Below are positions 45,029 to 52,950 of a stretch of DNA of 58,592 nt, piece by piece. The position numbers were made by a program, and so were the translations under genes. Below the pieces are notes generated by a model. The model had not been told where the DNA came from, searched no databases, and saw nothing but the letters and a program-made list of their open reading frames with translations. The first letter of the stretch is position 1, and every line of letters starts with the position of its first letter. The stretch is from Asaia bogorensis. GTDB lineage: Bacteria > Pseudomonadota > Alphaproteobacteria > CACIAM-22H2. The stretch spans positions 1 through 58,592 of the forward strand of contig CAMDLT010000026.1 of assembly GCA_945901855.1 (NCBI GenBank), given 5' to 3'.

Positions 45029-46267
45029 TCAGAGGACAGACTTTGCGTTTCTGGCTAGCATAAACCAGAGCCAGGAAGCAATTTGCAACGCAATGACCAG
45101 CGCGAACGCGGTACCGTGTCCCGCGTCGTTGTTGCCAAGTCCCGCCAGGATAGCGCCGATCCCGGCTTGGAAAACAAAGGCGCTGCCGAAGACGAACAAA
45201 TTGAGCGTGGCATTGACCCGCCCCGCCAAGGCGGCCGGAAAACTTTGCGTCAGTGCGGCATAGCCCAAAATCGTGCCGCAGCCCAAGAATCCGAACAGGC
45301 CCCATTGCAGGTAGGGCCCGCCTTGCGCCATCCCCAGTGCCAGCGGCACTTGGGCCAGCACAAACAGCGCGCCGTATATGCCAAAAACCCGTTGCGTCGC
45401 GAGCGCGTAGCGGCGGTTGAGCCAATCGGCCAGCGCCCCCAGCAACGGATAGCCAAACGCCATGGCGCCCGTCACGATCGCCATGCCGAGCGCGACCTCG
45501 CCGCGCGCAAGACCTTGCGTGTCGCGCATGTGCGGCCCCGCCCACAAGGTTTGATAGGCGAGAAACGTCGCATGCGTCGCGACCGTCAGCGGCGCGATGC
45601 GCCAAAAAACGGCGCTGCGAAGCACCAAGCCAACGCCTGCAAACTGGGCGCGCAAGGTGTCCTTCGCCAGCGGTCTGCCGGGGGCCGGATGCCGCGGCTC
45701 GGGGGCGGCGATCCAAATCGCCGCCGCTGTCGCCGCCGCCAGCGCCGCCATGCCCGCAACCACGACGCGCCAGTCGACCATCGTCAGCAGCCAGTCGACC
45801 GGCAAGGTTGCGCTGGCAGCGCCAAGCCCGCCAAAACCGAGCAGCAAGCCTTTGGCCAGCGGCAATCGTTCGATCGGCCAGAACATCGTGTTGGCCTTGA
45901 ATGCAGCCATCAAACATGCCGAAACGCCCAACCCGATCAGCGCGCGCCCGATCGCCAGTTGCGGGATCGTTTGCGCCAGCGCAAAGACGACCGCGCCCGC
46001 AACCGCGAATAGCAGCATCGTCGCTTCGGTTCGCCGCGGTCCCCAGCGGTCGAGTGCCACGCCCAGCGGCACCTGCGCCAGCGCAAATGCCGCAAAATAG
46101 GCCGATGTGATCGTGCCGAACGCGGCCGCTTGCAAACTTAGTTCGGCCGACAGATCGGGGCCGATCGCCGCATTGACGGTGCGAAACGCGTAGGACAGGA
46201 AATAGCCGGCCGCAAACGGCAGGAAACAGCGCGCGATGCGCGCCGCGAAACTCAAATCGGATGACAT
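45029..46267 (-). CDS. Major facilitator superfamily transporter
   Basis: 412 residues with 12 hydrophobic segments. The MFS loop 2-3 motif is seen as GVALDRWGPRRTEA near residue 70 and its second-half counterpart as GALADWLNRRYALA near 275. The N terminus (AGYFLSYAFRTVNAAIGPDL) resembles nitrate/sugar-phosphate-like MFS carriers. Substrate unknown. ATG 46267 follows the upstream gene by 4 bases, so the two may be co-transcribed. Confidence 0.9.
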   Translation of the reverse strand: MSSDLSFAARIARCFLPFAAGYFLSYAFRTVNAAIGPDLSAELSLQAAAFGTITSAYFAAFALAQVPLGVALDRWGPRRTEATMLLFAVAGAVVFALAQTIPQLAIGRALIGLGVSACLMAAFKANTMFWPIERLPLAKGLLLGFGGLGAASATLPVDWLLTMVDWRVVVAGMAALAAATAAAIWIAAPEPRHPAPGRPLAKDTLRAQFAGVGLVLRSAVFWRIAPLTVATHATFLAYQTLWAGPHMRDTQGLARGEVALGMAIVTGAMAFGYPLLGALADWLNRRYALATQRVFGIYGALFVLAQVPLALGMAQGGPYLQWGLFGFLGCGTILGYAALTQSFPAALAGRVNATLNLFVFGSAFVFQAGIGAILAGLGNNDAGHGTAFALVIALQIASWLWFMLARNAKSVL

Positions 46268-46271
46268 TGCA

Positions 46272-46607
46272 CTAGCCCGCTTCGAACAGTCTGCGACCGT
46301 CGGCGGTCAGTTTGCACACCAGCCAGTCCGGTTTGAGCGGATTGGCGTACCAAGGTTCGCACCAACCTTTGTCGAGGCACGCTTTGACCGTGCGCGGATC
46401 GACCGCGCGCCCCTCCGGCCCGAACATCGGCAGTTTGCCGCCGGGCTGGCCAAGGCCGCGCGCGAGCCAGGCGCGCTGCAAAGCGGTCGGCATGCCGGGC
46501 GACGGCGGCAAGCCTTTCGGGCGCGCATCGCCCGCATTTTTTGCGGCAGGCGGTTCGTCGAATCCAGAGACGCGGCGGGACGGGAACGGGATCGGGGCTG
46601 AGGTCAT
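46272..46607 (-). CDS. Small conserved protein of unknown function
   Basis: 111 residues (MTSAPIPFPSRRVSGFDEPP). After a Pro/Arg-rich N terminus, residues 40-111 form a compact region (TALQRAWLARGLGQPGGKLP, VKACLDKGWCEPWYANPLKPDW, CKLTADGRRLFEAG) that looks like a winged-helix type fold: a tri-helix followed by a strand-like end. It lies 4 bases upstream of the MFS gene. No named family. Confidence 0.65.
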   Translation of the reverse strand: MTSAPIPFPSRRVSGFDEPPAAKNAGDARPKGLPPSPGMPTALQRAWLARGLGQPGGKLPMFGPEGRAVDPRTVKACLDKGWCEPWYANPLKPDWLVCKLTADGRRLFEAG

Positions 46608-46960
46608 GGAACTTTCTGCTCGCGGCTGCACGACATTATGGCAAAAACTGTATCCCAAAAGCGCTTTGCGTGCAAAAGGATGCGCGCGTTTGGCGCGGCA
46701 ACGGCGTTTCCAAGCGGGCTTCGCGGCGCGATTCGGGCGTTCCGTACTTTTTTGGTACTCCTCTTCTGGTTGCAGCATTTGCGCGAATTTCGCTTTACGC
46801 AAAAGATTGCAAGGTGTAATATCGCTGGTATTAGAATTGTTGCCGCGAACCGCCGCAACGGGTACTACAATCGTTATCCAAAATTGTTGTGTTCGGGAGA
46901 CAATTGGCGCTACAAAACTACCGACTGTCGCTCGAGTCACTTTCAAGGAGTAGAGAAAAA
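46608..46960. promoter_or_regulatory. Divergent regulatory region upstream of the XRE gene
   Basis: 353 bases with no supported gene. Two sigma-70-like promoters facing the XRE gene are visible: TTGCAA (46807-46812) with TATTAG (46829-46834) 16 bases apart, and TTGCCG with TACTAC/TACAAT about 17-20 bases apart around 46843-46873. AAGGAG at 46945-46950 is the XRE ribosome-binding site. The other side must serve the 111-residue gene. Confidence 0.5.
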
Positions 46961-47395
46961 ATGGCCGCATCCGATTCCGCCCGCGTCAAGGCCAAGCGCC
47001 GCAAGTCGCGCACCGAAACGCGCCGTACGACTCCCGTCGACGTGCAGGTGGGTCGCAACGTTCGTCGTCGCCGCATCCAGCTCGGCATGTCCCAGACTGC
47101 GCTGGCGGATGCGTGCGGTATCACGTTCCAGCAGATCCAAAAGTACGAAAACGGCGCCAACCGCGTCTCGGCTTCGCGTCTGTGGCAGTTTGCCGCAGTG
47201 CTGGGCGTGGCGGTGGTTTATTTCTTCGACGGCCTGGGTTCGCCCAAGTCCGAAGTAAAGGCGCCGAACCCGACGAAGATGGAACGCAAGATCGACGACG
47301 ATACCGCCAAGATCGCGCGCAAGATCGCCTCGATCACCGACGAGAAGCTCAAGAAGCGTCTCAAGACCATGCTGGCCGCGCTCGCGACCAAGTAG
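46961..47395 (+). CDS. XRE-family helix-turn-helix regulator
   Basis: 144 residues from ATG 46961 with AAGGAG ten bases upstream. A basic N-terminal tail (AKRRKSRTETRRTT) precedes a Cro/C1 helix-turn-helix (VGRNVRRRRIQLGMSQTALADACGITFQQIQKYENGANRV, residues 28-70) and a C-terminal helical, Lys-rich tail. This layout is common in alphaproteobacterial chromosomal regulators. The strong ribosome-binding site and promoter imply high expression. Targets unknown. Confidence 0.9.
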   Translation: MAASDSARVKAKRRKSRTETRRTTPVDVQVGRNVRRRRIQLGMSQTALADACGITFQQIQKYENGANRVSASRLWQFAAVLGVAVVYFFDGLGSPKSEVKAPNPTKMERKIDDDTAKIARKIASITDEKLKKRLKTMLAALATK

Positions 47396-47424
47396 TCTCG
47401 ATCCGGACGTCTTGGAAGCGCGCG

Positions 47425-48186
47425 TCAGGCCGAGGCCTTGGCGCGCGCTTCTTCTATTTCCAGCATGTCGAAATCGCGCCGCGCGATAAAATGTTCGACA
47501 TACCCGCGCGGGGACGACATCAGCATGAAGCGCGTTTTGCCGCGCTGGACGCAAGCCTCGGCGCTCGCGAACCCGTAGATGTCATGGGCGCGCGAAAACG
47601 GCCGTTCGCGATTTTCGACATAGGCGATATGCGGCTCGGCGATGCCGACCAGCGCCGTCCAGTGCCAGTTCGCCGCCGCATAGAGATAGGTGAGCCGCAC
47701 CAGCGCCGACGTGGCGCCGCGAAAGCCGCTGAAATTCGACGTGGCGCCGGTCCAGGCGATATGGACATGTTCGAGACGCGCGGCGAGCGGCGCTGTCACC
47801 ACGCACGGCTCGTTGGTTGCCGCCGCCCGGTCCGCGCCATACCAGAATTCCTGGCGCTCCATCGACGCGGCGAGCGAGCAGGACAGCCATACAAGACGGA
47901 TGCCGCAGCTCGCCACCGGCACCCCGTCTTTGGCCGCATAGACGATCATCGTCTGGCCTTCGCCGGACCCGTGATAGCGCGGGTCGAAAACGGGCGAAAG
48001 CGACATTTTATTATTGTTTTCTTCCGTATAGGTAGCATAGTCGGGCAAACTGAATCCGCCCATGGCCTCGAAGCCGGCGCGCCGCAAAGCGCCGACCAAG
48101 CGCACCGCTTTCATGGCCGCGTCCTTGCGGGCCGCGGCGGGAAGCGCGTTGCTCGAAAATAGGTCGAGATACGGAAATATATTCAT
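47425..48186 (-). CDS. GNAT-like protein of unknown function, coupled to an HTH protein
   Basis: 253 residues, cytoplasmic. ATG 48186 overlaps the upstream stop as ATGA; the frame continuing upstream is the shadow of that gene. The pattern (GQTMIVYAAKDGVPVASCGIRLVWL near 75, then PCVVTAPLAARLEHVHIAWTG and an SGFRGATSALVRLTYLYAAANWHW helix) resembles the core of GNAT-fold acyltransferases, including N-acyl amino acid synthase-like proteins, but the acetyl-CoA pyrophosphate loop is not standard. I give this as a fold-level resemblance only. Its neighbour has a DNA-binding domain. Confidence 0.6.
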   Translation of the reverse strand: MNIFPYLDLFSSNALPAAARKDAAMKAVRLVGALRRAGFEAMGGFSLPDYATYTEENNNKMSLSPVFDPRYHGSGEGQTMIVYAAKDGVPVASCGIRLVWLSCSLAASMERQEFWYGADRAAATNEPCVVTAPLAARLEHVHIAWTGATSNFSGFRGATSALVRLTYLYAAANWHWTALVGIAEPHIAYVENRERPFSRAHDIYGFASAEACVQRGKTRFMLMSSPRGYVEHFIARRDFDMLEIEEARAKASA

Positions 48187-49334
48187 GTCTCCGATGCCTC
48201 CGGTTCCCAGGACGTGGTGACGACGACGTTCGAGTTGGGGTCGCGCATGGCCATGCGCCAATAGTCGCGCCGCTTGTTTTGGATCACGACATCGAGGCGA
48301 TGCAATGTGGGCGCGTCTGTTTTGTGGGCCGCGACAACATGGCGGTCGACAAGCGCGGCATAGTCGCGCTCGGTCGGCCGGTCGAGAACGCGCCGCCCGA
48401 CATAGCGCGCCGTCGGCAGTTTGTTGGCCCCGCCGATATGCAGCGACAGCGCCTCGCCGTCGACGACGGAATAGATGTTCGAGTGGCTGAGCCGCTCGGC
48501 CTGCGCGACCGCGACAAGCGGCGATGCGCCGTCTTTGAGGTGGCCGAGGATCGGCACGAAGCGTTGCGGGACGCGCGAAATGCGGTGCTGCTCGACGCGC
48601 CAATCCTTCAACGGGATCGCCGATGCTGCCAGAATTCGGCGATCGAGCGCCGCGACCGCTTCGTGGAAGGTCTCGCAATCCGCCTCGTCGTTGGTGGGCA
48701 TGCTCGGTTCGCCTGCGTTTCGCACCACCTTGCGCGCGGCGGTTTGCTCGGACATCAGCCAGTCGCGCGCCGCAACCAGCGTGGCGCGCGAAACCTGCTC
48801 CGCCTCGTAGGCGATGCGCACGACACCCACCGCATCCCGCGAGACGCAGGCATAGCCAAGATTGCGCAGCGCGAATGCGACGATGTCCTCGCCGCCGTGA
48901 TCGAGGTCCAGCATCGAATAGAGCGCGCGCCGGAAATCGCAATTGGGTACCGCGATCGCGTGGCCCTTGTCGTCGATCCAAAATGCGACCGCCGTCAAGT
49001 GGCCGTTGCCGTTTTCTATGCGGTCGAGCTGGGCTTTGATCGTCTGCAGCATCGCGAGCGGGTCGTTTTCGCGCTCGCCTGCGTTGATCTCGAAGACTTC
49101 CTGCAAAAACCGCGTGCGATCTTCGGGCTGCCCGCTTTGCGCGGCAAGTGCTGCGGCGATCGCTTCGACGTCGCGCGCATCCAATTTGGATGTATGGCCC
49201 TGGAAGATGCGCTGCACCGTATCCGGATGCCGATTGCACATGTTTGCGGCCGCCTTGAACGAAATGCGGCGGCGCTCCAAGGCTGCGCGCAAATTGGCAA
49301 CCAGATTGAAAGGGGGGAGGTATCTAGCGGGCAT
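48183..49334 (-). CDS. HTH protein with possible PAS-like C-terminal domain
   Basis: 383 residues from ATG 49334 (MPARYLPPFNLVANLRAALE). Residues 15-60 form a Cro-type helix-turn-helix (FKAAANMCNRHPDTVQRIFQGH). The middle (ENGNGHLTAVAFWIDDKGHAIAVPNCDFRRAL) begins a module also containing ALRNLGYACV and ATLVAARDWL. The C-terminal 120 residues (ARYVGRRVLDRPTERDYAALVDRH... YWRMAMRDPNSNVVVTTSWEPE) have PAS-like spacing. It overlaps the GNAT-like gene by 4 bases and is divergent from a ribbon-helix-helix gene 87 bases away, suggesting a three-gene regulatory module. Confidence 0.75.
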   Translation of the reverse strand: MPARYLPPFNLVANLRAALERRRISFKAAANMCNRHPDTVQRIFQGHTSKLDARDVEAIAAALAAQSGQPEDRTRFLQEVFEINAGERENDPLAMLQTIKAQLDRIENGNGHLTAVAFWIDDKGHAIAVPNCDFRRALYSMLDLDHGGEDIVAFALRNLGYACVSRDAVGVVRIAYEAEQVSRATLVAARDWLMSEQTAARKVVRNAGEPSMPTNDEADCETFHEAVAALDRRILAASAIPLKDWRVEQHRISRVPQRFVPILGHLKDGASPLVAVAQAERLSHSNIYSVVDGEALSLHIGGANKLPTARYVGRRVLDRPTERDYAALVDRHVVAAHKTDAPTLHRLDVVIQNKRRDYWRMAMRDPNSNVVVTTSWEPEASET

Positions 49335-49421
49335 AAATGCACCCTCGGACCGGTGGAAGTGCGGGTTGGCACTGCGTTTGTATTCAATGTACCCGAATCC
49401 TCCGGACAAGGAACCGCTCTT

Positions 49422-49880
49422 ATGGCCCTGAACCTTTCGCTGCGTGCTTTTCGATCCAGAACGGGTCATGGGGGCCTGGGGGAAGAGGACGTATTTTCGC
49501 GCGAAATCAACAAGAAGCCGGGTTCCAATGGAAGCGCGAAGGGCGCGCGCCGCCGTTCTTTGGATGGGCTTTTTCCGCACGGACTTCAACCAAAGACCAC
49601 AGGCCGCAAGCGCGGACGCAAATTCGACTACCAATGTATTGAAATTCCGCCGCGGTCGATTTGGATCGGCGCGCGCCGCACGTCGATCCGCCTGGAACCC
49701 GAATTTTGGGACGCGCTGGACGAGATCGCGGGCATCGAGCGCACCGACGTGTCCGGCGTGCTGCTGGAAATCGAGCGACTCCACGGCCGCAGCCGTTTCG
49801 CATCGAAGGTGCGCGTGGCTATCTTGGGCTATTTCCGACCCGAGGAGATCGCCCCGGCCAAGCGCGCCAAACGCGCCTGA
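49422..49880 (+). CDS. Ribbon-helix-helix regulator (RHH_4-like)
   Basis: 152 residues from ATG 49422, with AAGGA nine bases upstream. A basic, low-complexity N-terminal half (SNGSAKGARRRSLDG) is followed by the ribbon-helix-helix RRTSIRLEPEFWDALDEIA and ERLHGRSRFASKVRVAILGYFR near residues 85-145, the arrangement of RHH_4 proteins of alphaproteobacteria. Divergence from the HTH/GNAT-like pair, with only 87 bases between starts, points to a shared promoter region. Confidence 0.8.
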   Translation: MALNLSLRAFRSRTGHGGLGEEDVFSREINKKPGSNGSAKGARRRSLDGLFPHGLQPKTTGRKRGRKFDYQCIEIPPRSIWIGARRTSIRLEPEFWDALDEIAGIERTDVSGVLLEIERLHGRSRFASKVRVAILGYFRPEEIAPAKRAKRA

Positions 49881-49953
49881 CGGGTACCCGGTTCGCGTGC
49901 CGCGGCGTTGCGTGAACGGGCCGCAAAACTGAATTGGAGGACTACTTTTGTAA

Positions 49954-49972
49954 GCGCCAAGCTGGTTGGCGC
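49954..49972. terminator. Perfect 7-bp hairpin between RHH gene and MFS gene
   Basis: GCGCCAA and TTGGCGC pair across a 5-base loop. It may terminate the RHH transcript or act in the leader of the following transporter. There is no T-tract. A ribosome-binding-like GGAGGA lies just before it (49936-49941) without a usable start. Confidence 0.35.
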
Positions 49973-50083
49973 GACGGGTTTTGCATGCCGGATCTCGCCA
50001 TTGGCGGGGCAGGCAGGGCAGTTTTGCGGCCGAGTCGCCCGCCGGGCTTGTCTTGGGACAATTGCACGCTTGTCGGACGGCAA

Positions 50084-51340
50084 ATGTCGTCGCATGCTGG
50101 GCTTATGACACGCTATCCGCCTTCGCACGGTCTGGCCCAGGCATTTTCGAATGTCGGGCACGCCTATTCGCACATGGTCACGCTGTTGTTTCCGACCGTC
50201 GTGCTGGCGCTCGAAGACGTGTGGTCGATGAGCTACGGCGAATTGATCGCGCTGATGCTGGTCGGGCAAATTCTGTTTGGCGTTGCGGCGTTGCCTGCGG
50301 GTTGGCTTGGCGACCGGTGGTCGGCGGTCGGCATGATGGTTGTGTATTTTCTGGGCACCGGGCTTGCGGCGTTTTTGACCGGGTTTGCGCAAGGACCGTT
50401 CCAGATTGCGGCCGGGCTTGCGGCGATCGGGCTGTTTGCGTCGATCTACCATCCGGTCGGCATGGCGTGGTTGGTGCGCACGGCCAAAGACCGCGGCAAG
50501 GCGCTGGGCGTCAACGGCGTTTACGGCGCGCTCGGCATCGCGGCGGCGCCGTTGGCCGCCGGTTTGCTGATCGATTGGATATCGTGGCGCGCGGCGTTTT
50601 TTGTGCCGGGCCTTGCGGCGATCGCCATCGGCCTTGGCCTTGCCGTGTGCTGGGCGCAGGGGCGCGTCGTCGATACGCAGGCCGATGTGCGGCCCGTCGC
50701 CGAGCCCGCGCGCGGCGATGCCGTGCGCGCGTTCGTGCTGATGTCGTTCACCATGACGCTGGTCGGGCTGATCGGCTCGACCTTCATGGTCATGCTGCCG
50801 AAACTGTTCGACGACCGGCTGCGCGACATCACGTCGGGCGGCGCTTTGGGGACGGGCGCGCTGGTCACGATCGTCTATCTGGTCGCGGCATCGGCGCAGT
50901 ATTTTGGCGGCCGTTTGGCCGACCGTTTCGCGATGAAGCGCGTCTATGTCGCGGCCTTTGCGATTCAAGCGCCAGTGCTGTTTGCCGCCGCGTTCCTCGA
51001 TTCCTGGCCGCTGCTTGCCCTCGCCGTCGCCATGGTGTTCGTCAATGTGGGCGCGCTGCCGTCCGAAAACGGCATGCTGGCCTATTTCACGCCCGGCAAA
51101 TGGCGCGGCACCGCGTACGGCGCCAAATTCGTGCTGGCGCTCGGCGTTGCTGCGGCCTGCGTGCCGCTGATCGGGCAGATCTACGACCGCACGGGCAGTT
51201 TCTTCTGGTTGTTTATTTTGCTTTCGGCGAGCGCTGCGTTGGTGGTCGTCATCGGCGCGTTTTTGCCGACCGACCGCAAGGCGTCGCCGTTGCAGCCGGC
51301 GCCTGGCGGCGAACCGGCGCGCGCGGTCGCCGCCGAATAG
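50084..51340 (+). CDS. Major facilitator superfamily transporter, fosmidomycin-resistance-like
   Basis: About 411-418 residues with 12 hydrophobic helices. The N terminus (HGLAQAFSNVGHAYSHMVTLLFPTVVLAL) and the loop PAGWLGDRWSAVGMM resemble the Fsr group of exporters. Two nearby ATGs are possible: 50084, with GGA six bases upstream, and 50105, giving MTRYPPSHG. The second half has RLADRFAMKRVYVAA as the duplicated loop. The substrate is unknown. Upstream, 200 bases contain a hairpin and no gene. Confidence 0.88.
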   Translation: MSSHAGLMTRYPPSHGLAQAFSNVGHAYSHMVTLLFPTVVLALEDVWSMSYGELIALMLVGQILFGVAALPAGWLGDRWSAVGMMVVYFLGTGLAAFLTGFAQGPFQIAAGLAAIGLFASIYHPVGMAWLVRTAKDRGKALGVNGVYGALGIAAAPLAAGLLIDWISWRAAFFVPGLAAIAIGLGLAVCWAQGRVVDTQADVRPVAEPARGDAVRAFVLMSFTMTLVGLIGSTFMVMLPKLFDDRLRDITSGGALGTGALVTIVYLVAASAQYFGGRLADRFAMKRVYVAAFAIQAPVLFAAAFLDSWPLLALAVAMVFVNVGALPSENGMLAYFTPGKWRGTAYGAKFVLALGVAAACVPLIGQIYDRTGSFFWLFILLSASAALVVVIGAFLPTDRKASPLQPAPGGEPARAVAAE

Positions 51341-51343
51341 CCC

Positions 51344-52630
51344 TCAAACCTGCGCCAGCGCGCGGTCCAAATCGCGGATCAGATCGTCGACTCCTTCGAT
51401 GCCGACCGACAGGCGGAGCGTGTCGGGTCCGGCTCCGGCTGCGATCTGCTGGGCTTGCGTCAACTGGCGATGCGTGGTCGAGGCCGGGTGGATGATCAGC
51501 GAGCGCGTGTCGCCGACATTGGCAAGATGGCTGAACAGTTCGACCGCCTCGACAATTTTGACGCCGGCTTCGTAGCCGCCTTTGACCCCGAAGGTGAACA
51601 CGGCACCTGGCCCTTGCGGCAGGTATTTTTTGGCAAGGGCATGGTAGGGACTGGATTTTAGCCCGGCATACGAAACCCACGCCACGGCCGGGTGGCGCGC
51701 GAGATATTCGGCGACGGCCTGCGCGTTGGCGACGTGGCGGGCCATTCGCAGATGCAGCGTCTCGATGCCCGTGATCGTCAAGAACGCGTTGAGCGGCGCC
51801 ATCGTGGGCCCAAGGTCGCGCAAGCCCACGGCGCGCGTTTTCATCGAATAGCCGAAATCGCCGAACGTCTCGGCGAATTTGAGCCCGTGATAGGCGGGGT
51901 CGGGTTCCGTCAGCGACGGGAATTTGCCTTTGGCGGCGAACCAATCGAACTTGCCGCTTTCGATGACCGCCCCGCCCATCGCGTTGCCGTGTCCTGCCAG
52001 AAACTTTGTGGTCGAGTGCAGAACGATGTCGGCCCCCCACTCGAACGGGCGGCACAAAAAGGGCGTGGCGAGCGTGTTGTCGACCATCAGCGGGATATGG
52101 TTGGCCTTGGCGATCGCGGCGATGGGCTCGAGATCGACGACCGAGCCGCCCGGATTGGCGAGCGCTTCGCAGAATATCGCCTTGGTTTTCGGCGTCATCG
52201 CGCGCGCGAAATTCTGCGGATCGGCCGGATCGACGAAATGGCAGATCCAGCCGAATTTTTTGAACGCGTGGGCGAATTGCGTGATCGATCCGCCATAGAG
52301 GTTGCGGCTCGCCAAAAATTCGTCGCCCGGCTCCATGATCGAAAAGAACGCGAGCAACTGGGCGGCATGGCCCGATGCGGCGCACACGGCCGCGCGTCCG
52401 CCTTCGAGGCTCGCGAGCCGTTCTTCGAGCACCGCCACGGTCGGGTTCGTCAGGCGCGAATAGATGTAGCCGAAGGTCTGCAGATTGAAGAGCGACGCGG
52501 CATGGTCGACGTCGTCGAACACGTAGGCCGTGGTCTGGTAGATCGGCGTGCTGCGCGCGCCCGTGGTGGGGTCGGGAGCCGCCCCCGCATGGACGGCACG
52601 GGTCGCAAAATCGAACGGATCGTTGGCCAT
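51344..52630 (-). CDS. metY: O-acetylhomoserine sulfhydrylase (MetY)
   Basis: A PLP-dependent Cys/Met metabolism enzyme that makes homocysteine (or methionine) from O-acetylhomoserine and sulfide (or methanethiol). 428 residues from ATG 52630, typical length. Signatures: STPIYQTTAYVFDD near residue 30, the substrate/PLP loop SGHAAQLLAF, and the Schiff-base lysine in HSTTKFLAGHGNAMGG near 205. The start has AGG eight bases upstream. Its stop lies 4 bases from the stop of the convergent MFS gene. An intrinsic terminator sits only 18 bases before its start. Confidence 0.94.
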   Translation of the reverse strand: MANDPFDFATRAVHAGAAPDPTTGARSTPIYQTTAYVFDDVDHAASLFNLQTFGYIYSRLTNPTVAVLEERLASLEGGRAAVCAASGHAAQLLAFFSIMEPGDEFLASRNLYGGSITQFAHAFKKFGWICHFVDPADPQNFARAMTPKTKAIFCEALANPGGSVVDLEPIAAIAKANHIPLMVDNTLATPFLCRPFEWGADIVLHSTTKFLAGHGNAMGGAVIESGKFDWFAAKGKFPSLTEPDPAYHGLKFAETFGDFGYSMKTRAVGLRDLGPTMAPLNAFLTITGIETLHLRMARHVANAQAVAEYLARHPAVAWVSYAGLKSSPYHALAKKYLPQGPGAVFTFGVKGGYEAGVKIVEAVELFSHLANVGDTRSLIIHPASTTHRQLTQAQQIAAGAGPDTLRLSVGIEGVDDLIRDLDRALAQV

Positions 52631-52647
52631 GGACCTGCCTCTGTCAG

Positions 52648-52671
52648 AAAAAAGAGGCGGCATGGTGCCGC
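52648..52671 (-). terminator. Intrinsic terminator 18 bases upstream of metY
   Basis: Read on the minus strand, GCGGCA-CCA-TGCCGC (a perfect 6-bp stem, 3-base loop) is followed by CTCTTTTTT. This is a textbook terminator. It follows the 46-residue gene and leaves no space for a separate metY promoter, so metY probably depends on readthrough, or the element is an attenuator. Confidence 0.75.
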
Positions 52672-52693
52672 AAGTGCAAGCGCTTGGAAAGCC

Positions 52694-52834
52694 CTAGCGC
52701 GGCGCGCAGTGCGCAGGTTGCGCAAGAGCGGCGCGCAGGCGCCGCCACAGGCTGTCGAACAGCGCGCCCGCGGCTTCGGCGCGCAAGCGGCGCGCGTTGG
52801 CGGTATGGAAGGCGATGATATCGGGGGAAGGCAT
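52694..52834 (-). CDS. 46-residue small protein upstream of metY
   Basis: MPSPDIIAFHTANARRLRAE start, one amphipathic Arg/Ala-rich helix (AGALFDSLWRRLRAAL), ending AHCAPR. ATG 52834 has a perfect AAGGAG seven bases upstream, the strongest ribosome-binding site in the area. It resembles the short helical, DUF1127/RSP_7527-type peptides of alphaproteobacteria. It lies between the LysR promoter region and the metY terminator, so it may also act as a leader ORF for metY. Confidence 0.7.
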   Translation of the reverse strand: MPSPDIIAFHTANARRLRAEAAGALFDSLWRRLRAALAQPAHCAPR

Positions 52835-52892
52835 GCGGCGCTCCTTGGCTGGCGGTTGAAACGAGCCGCAGATTGGCCGCGATCTTCGCTGG

Positions 52893-52918
52893 CGATAATC
52901 GGGCCAATTGGACTATCG
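52893..52918. promoter_or_regulatory. Candidate LysR-type binding site
   Basis: CGATA (52893-52897) and TATCG (52914-52918) enclose the perfect palindrome CCAATTGG (52904-52911), in the 116-base divergent region between the 46-residue gene and the LysR gene. LysR regulators usually bind such interrupted palindromes beside their own gene. The two symmetry centres differ by 2 bases. Confidence 0.4.
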
Positions 52919-52950
52919 TTTATGAAATTCAGTCACGAATGGGAGAGACG

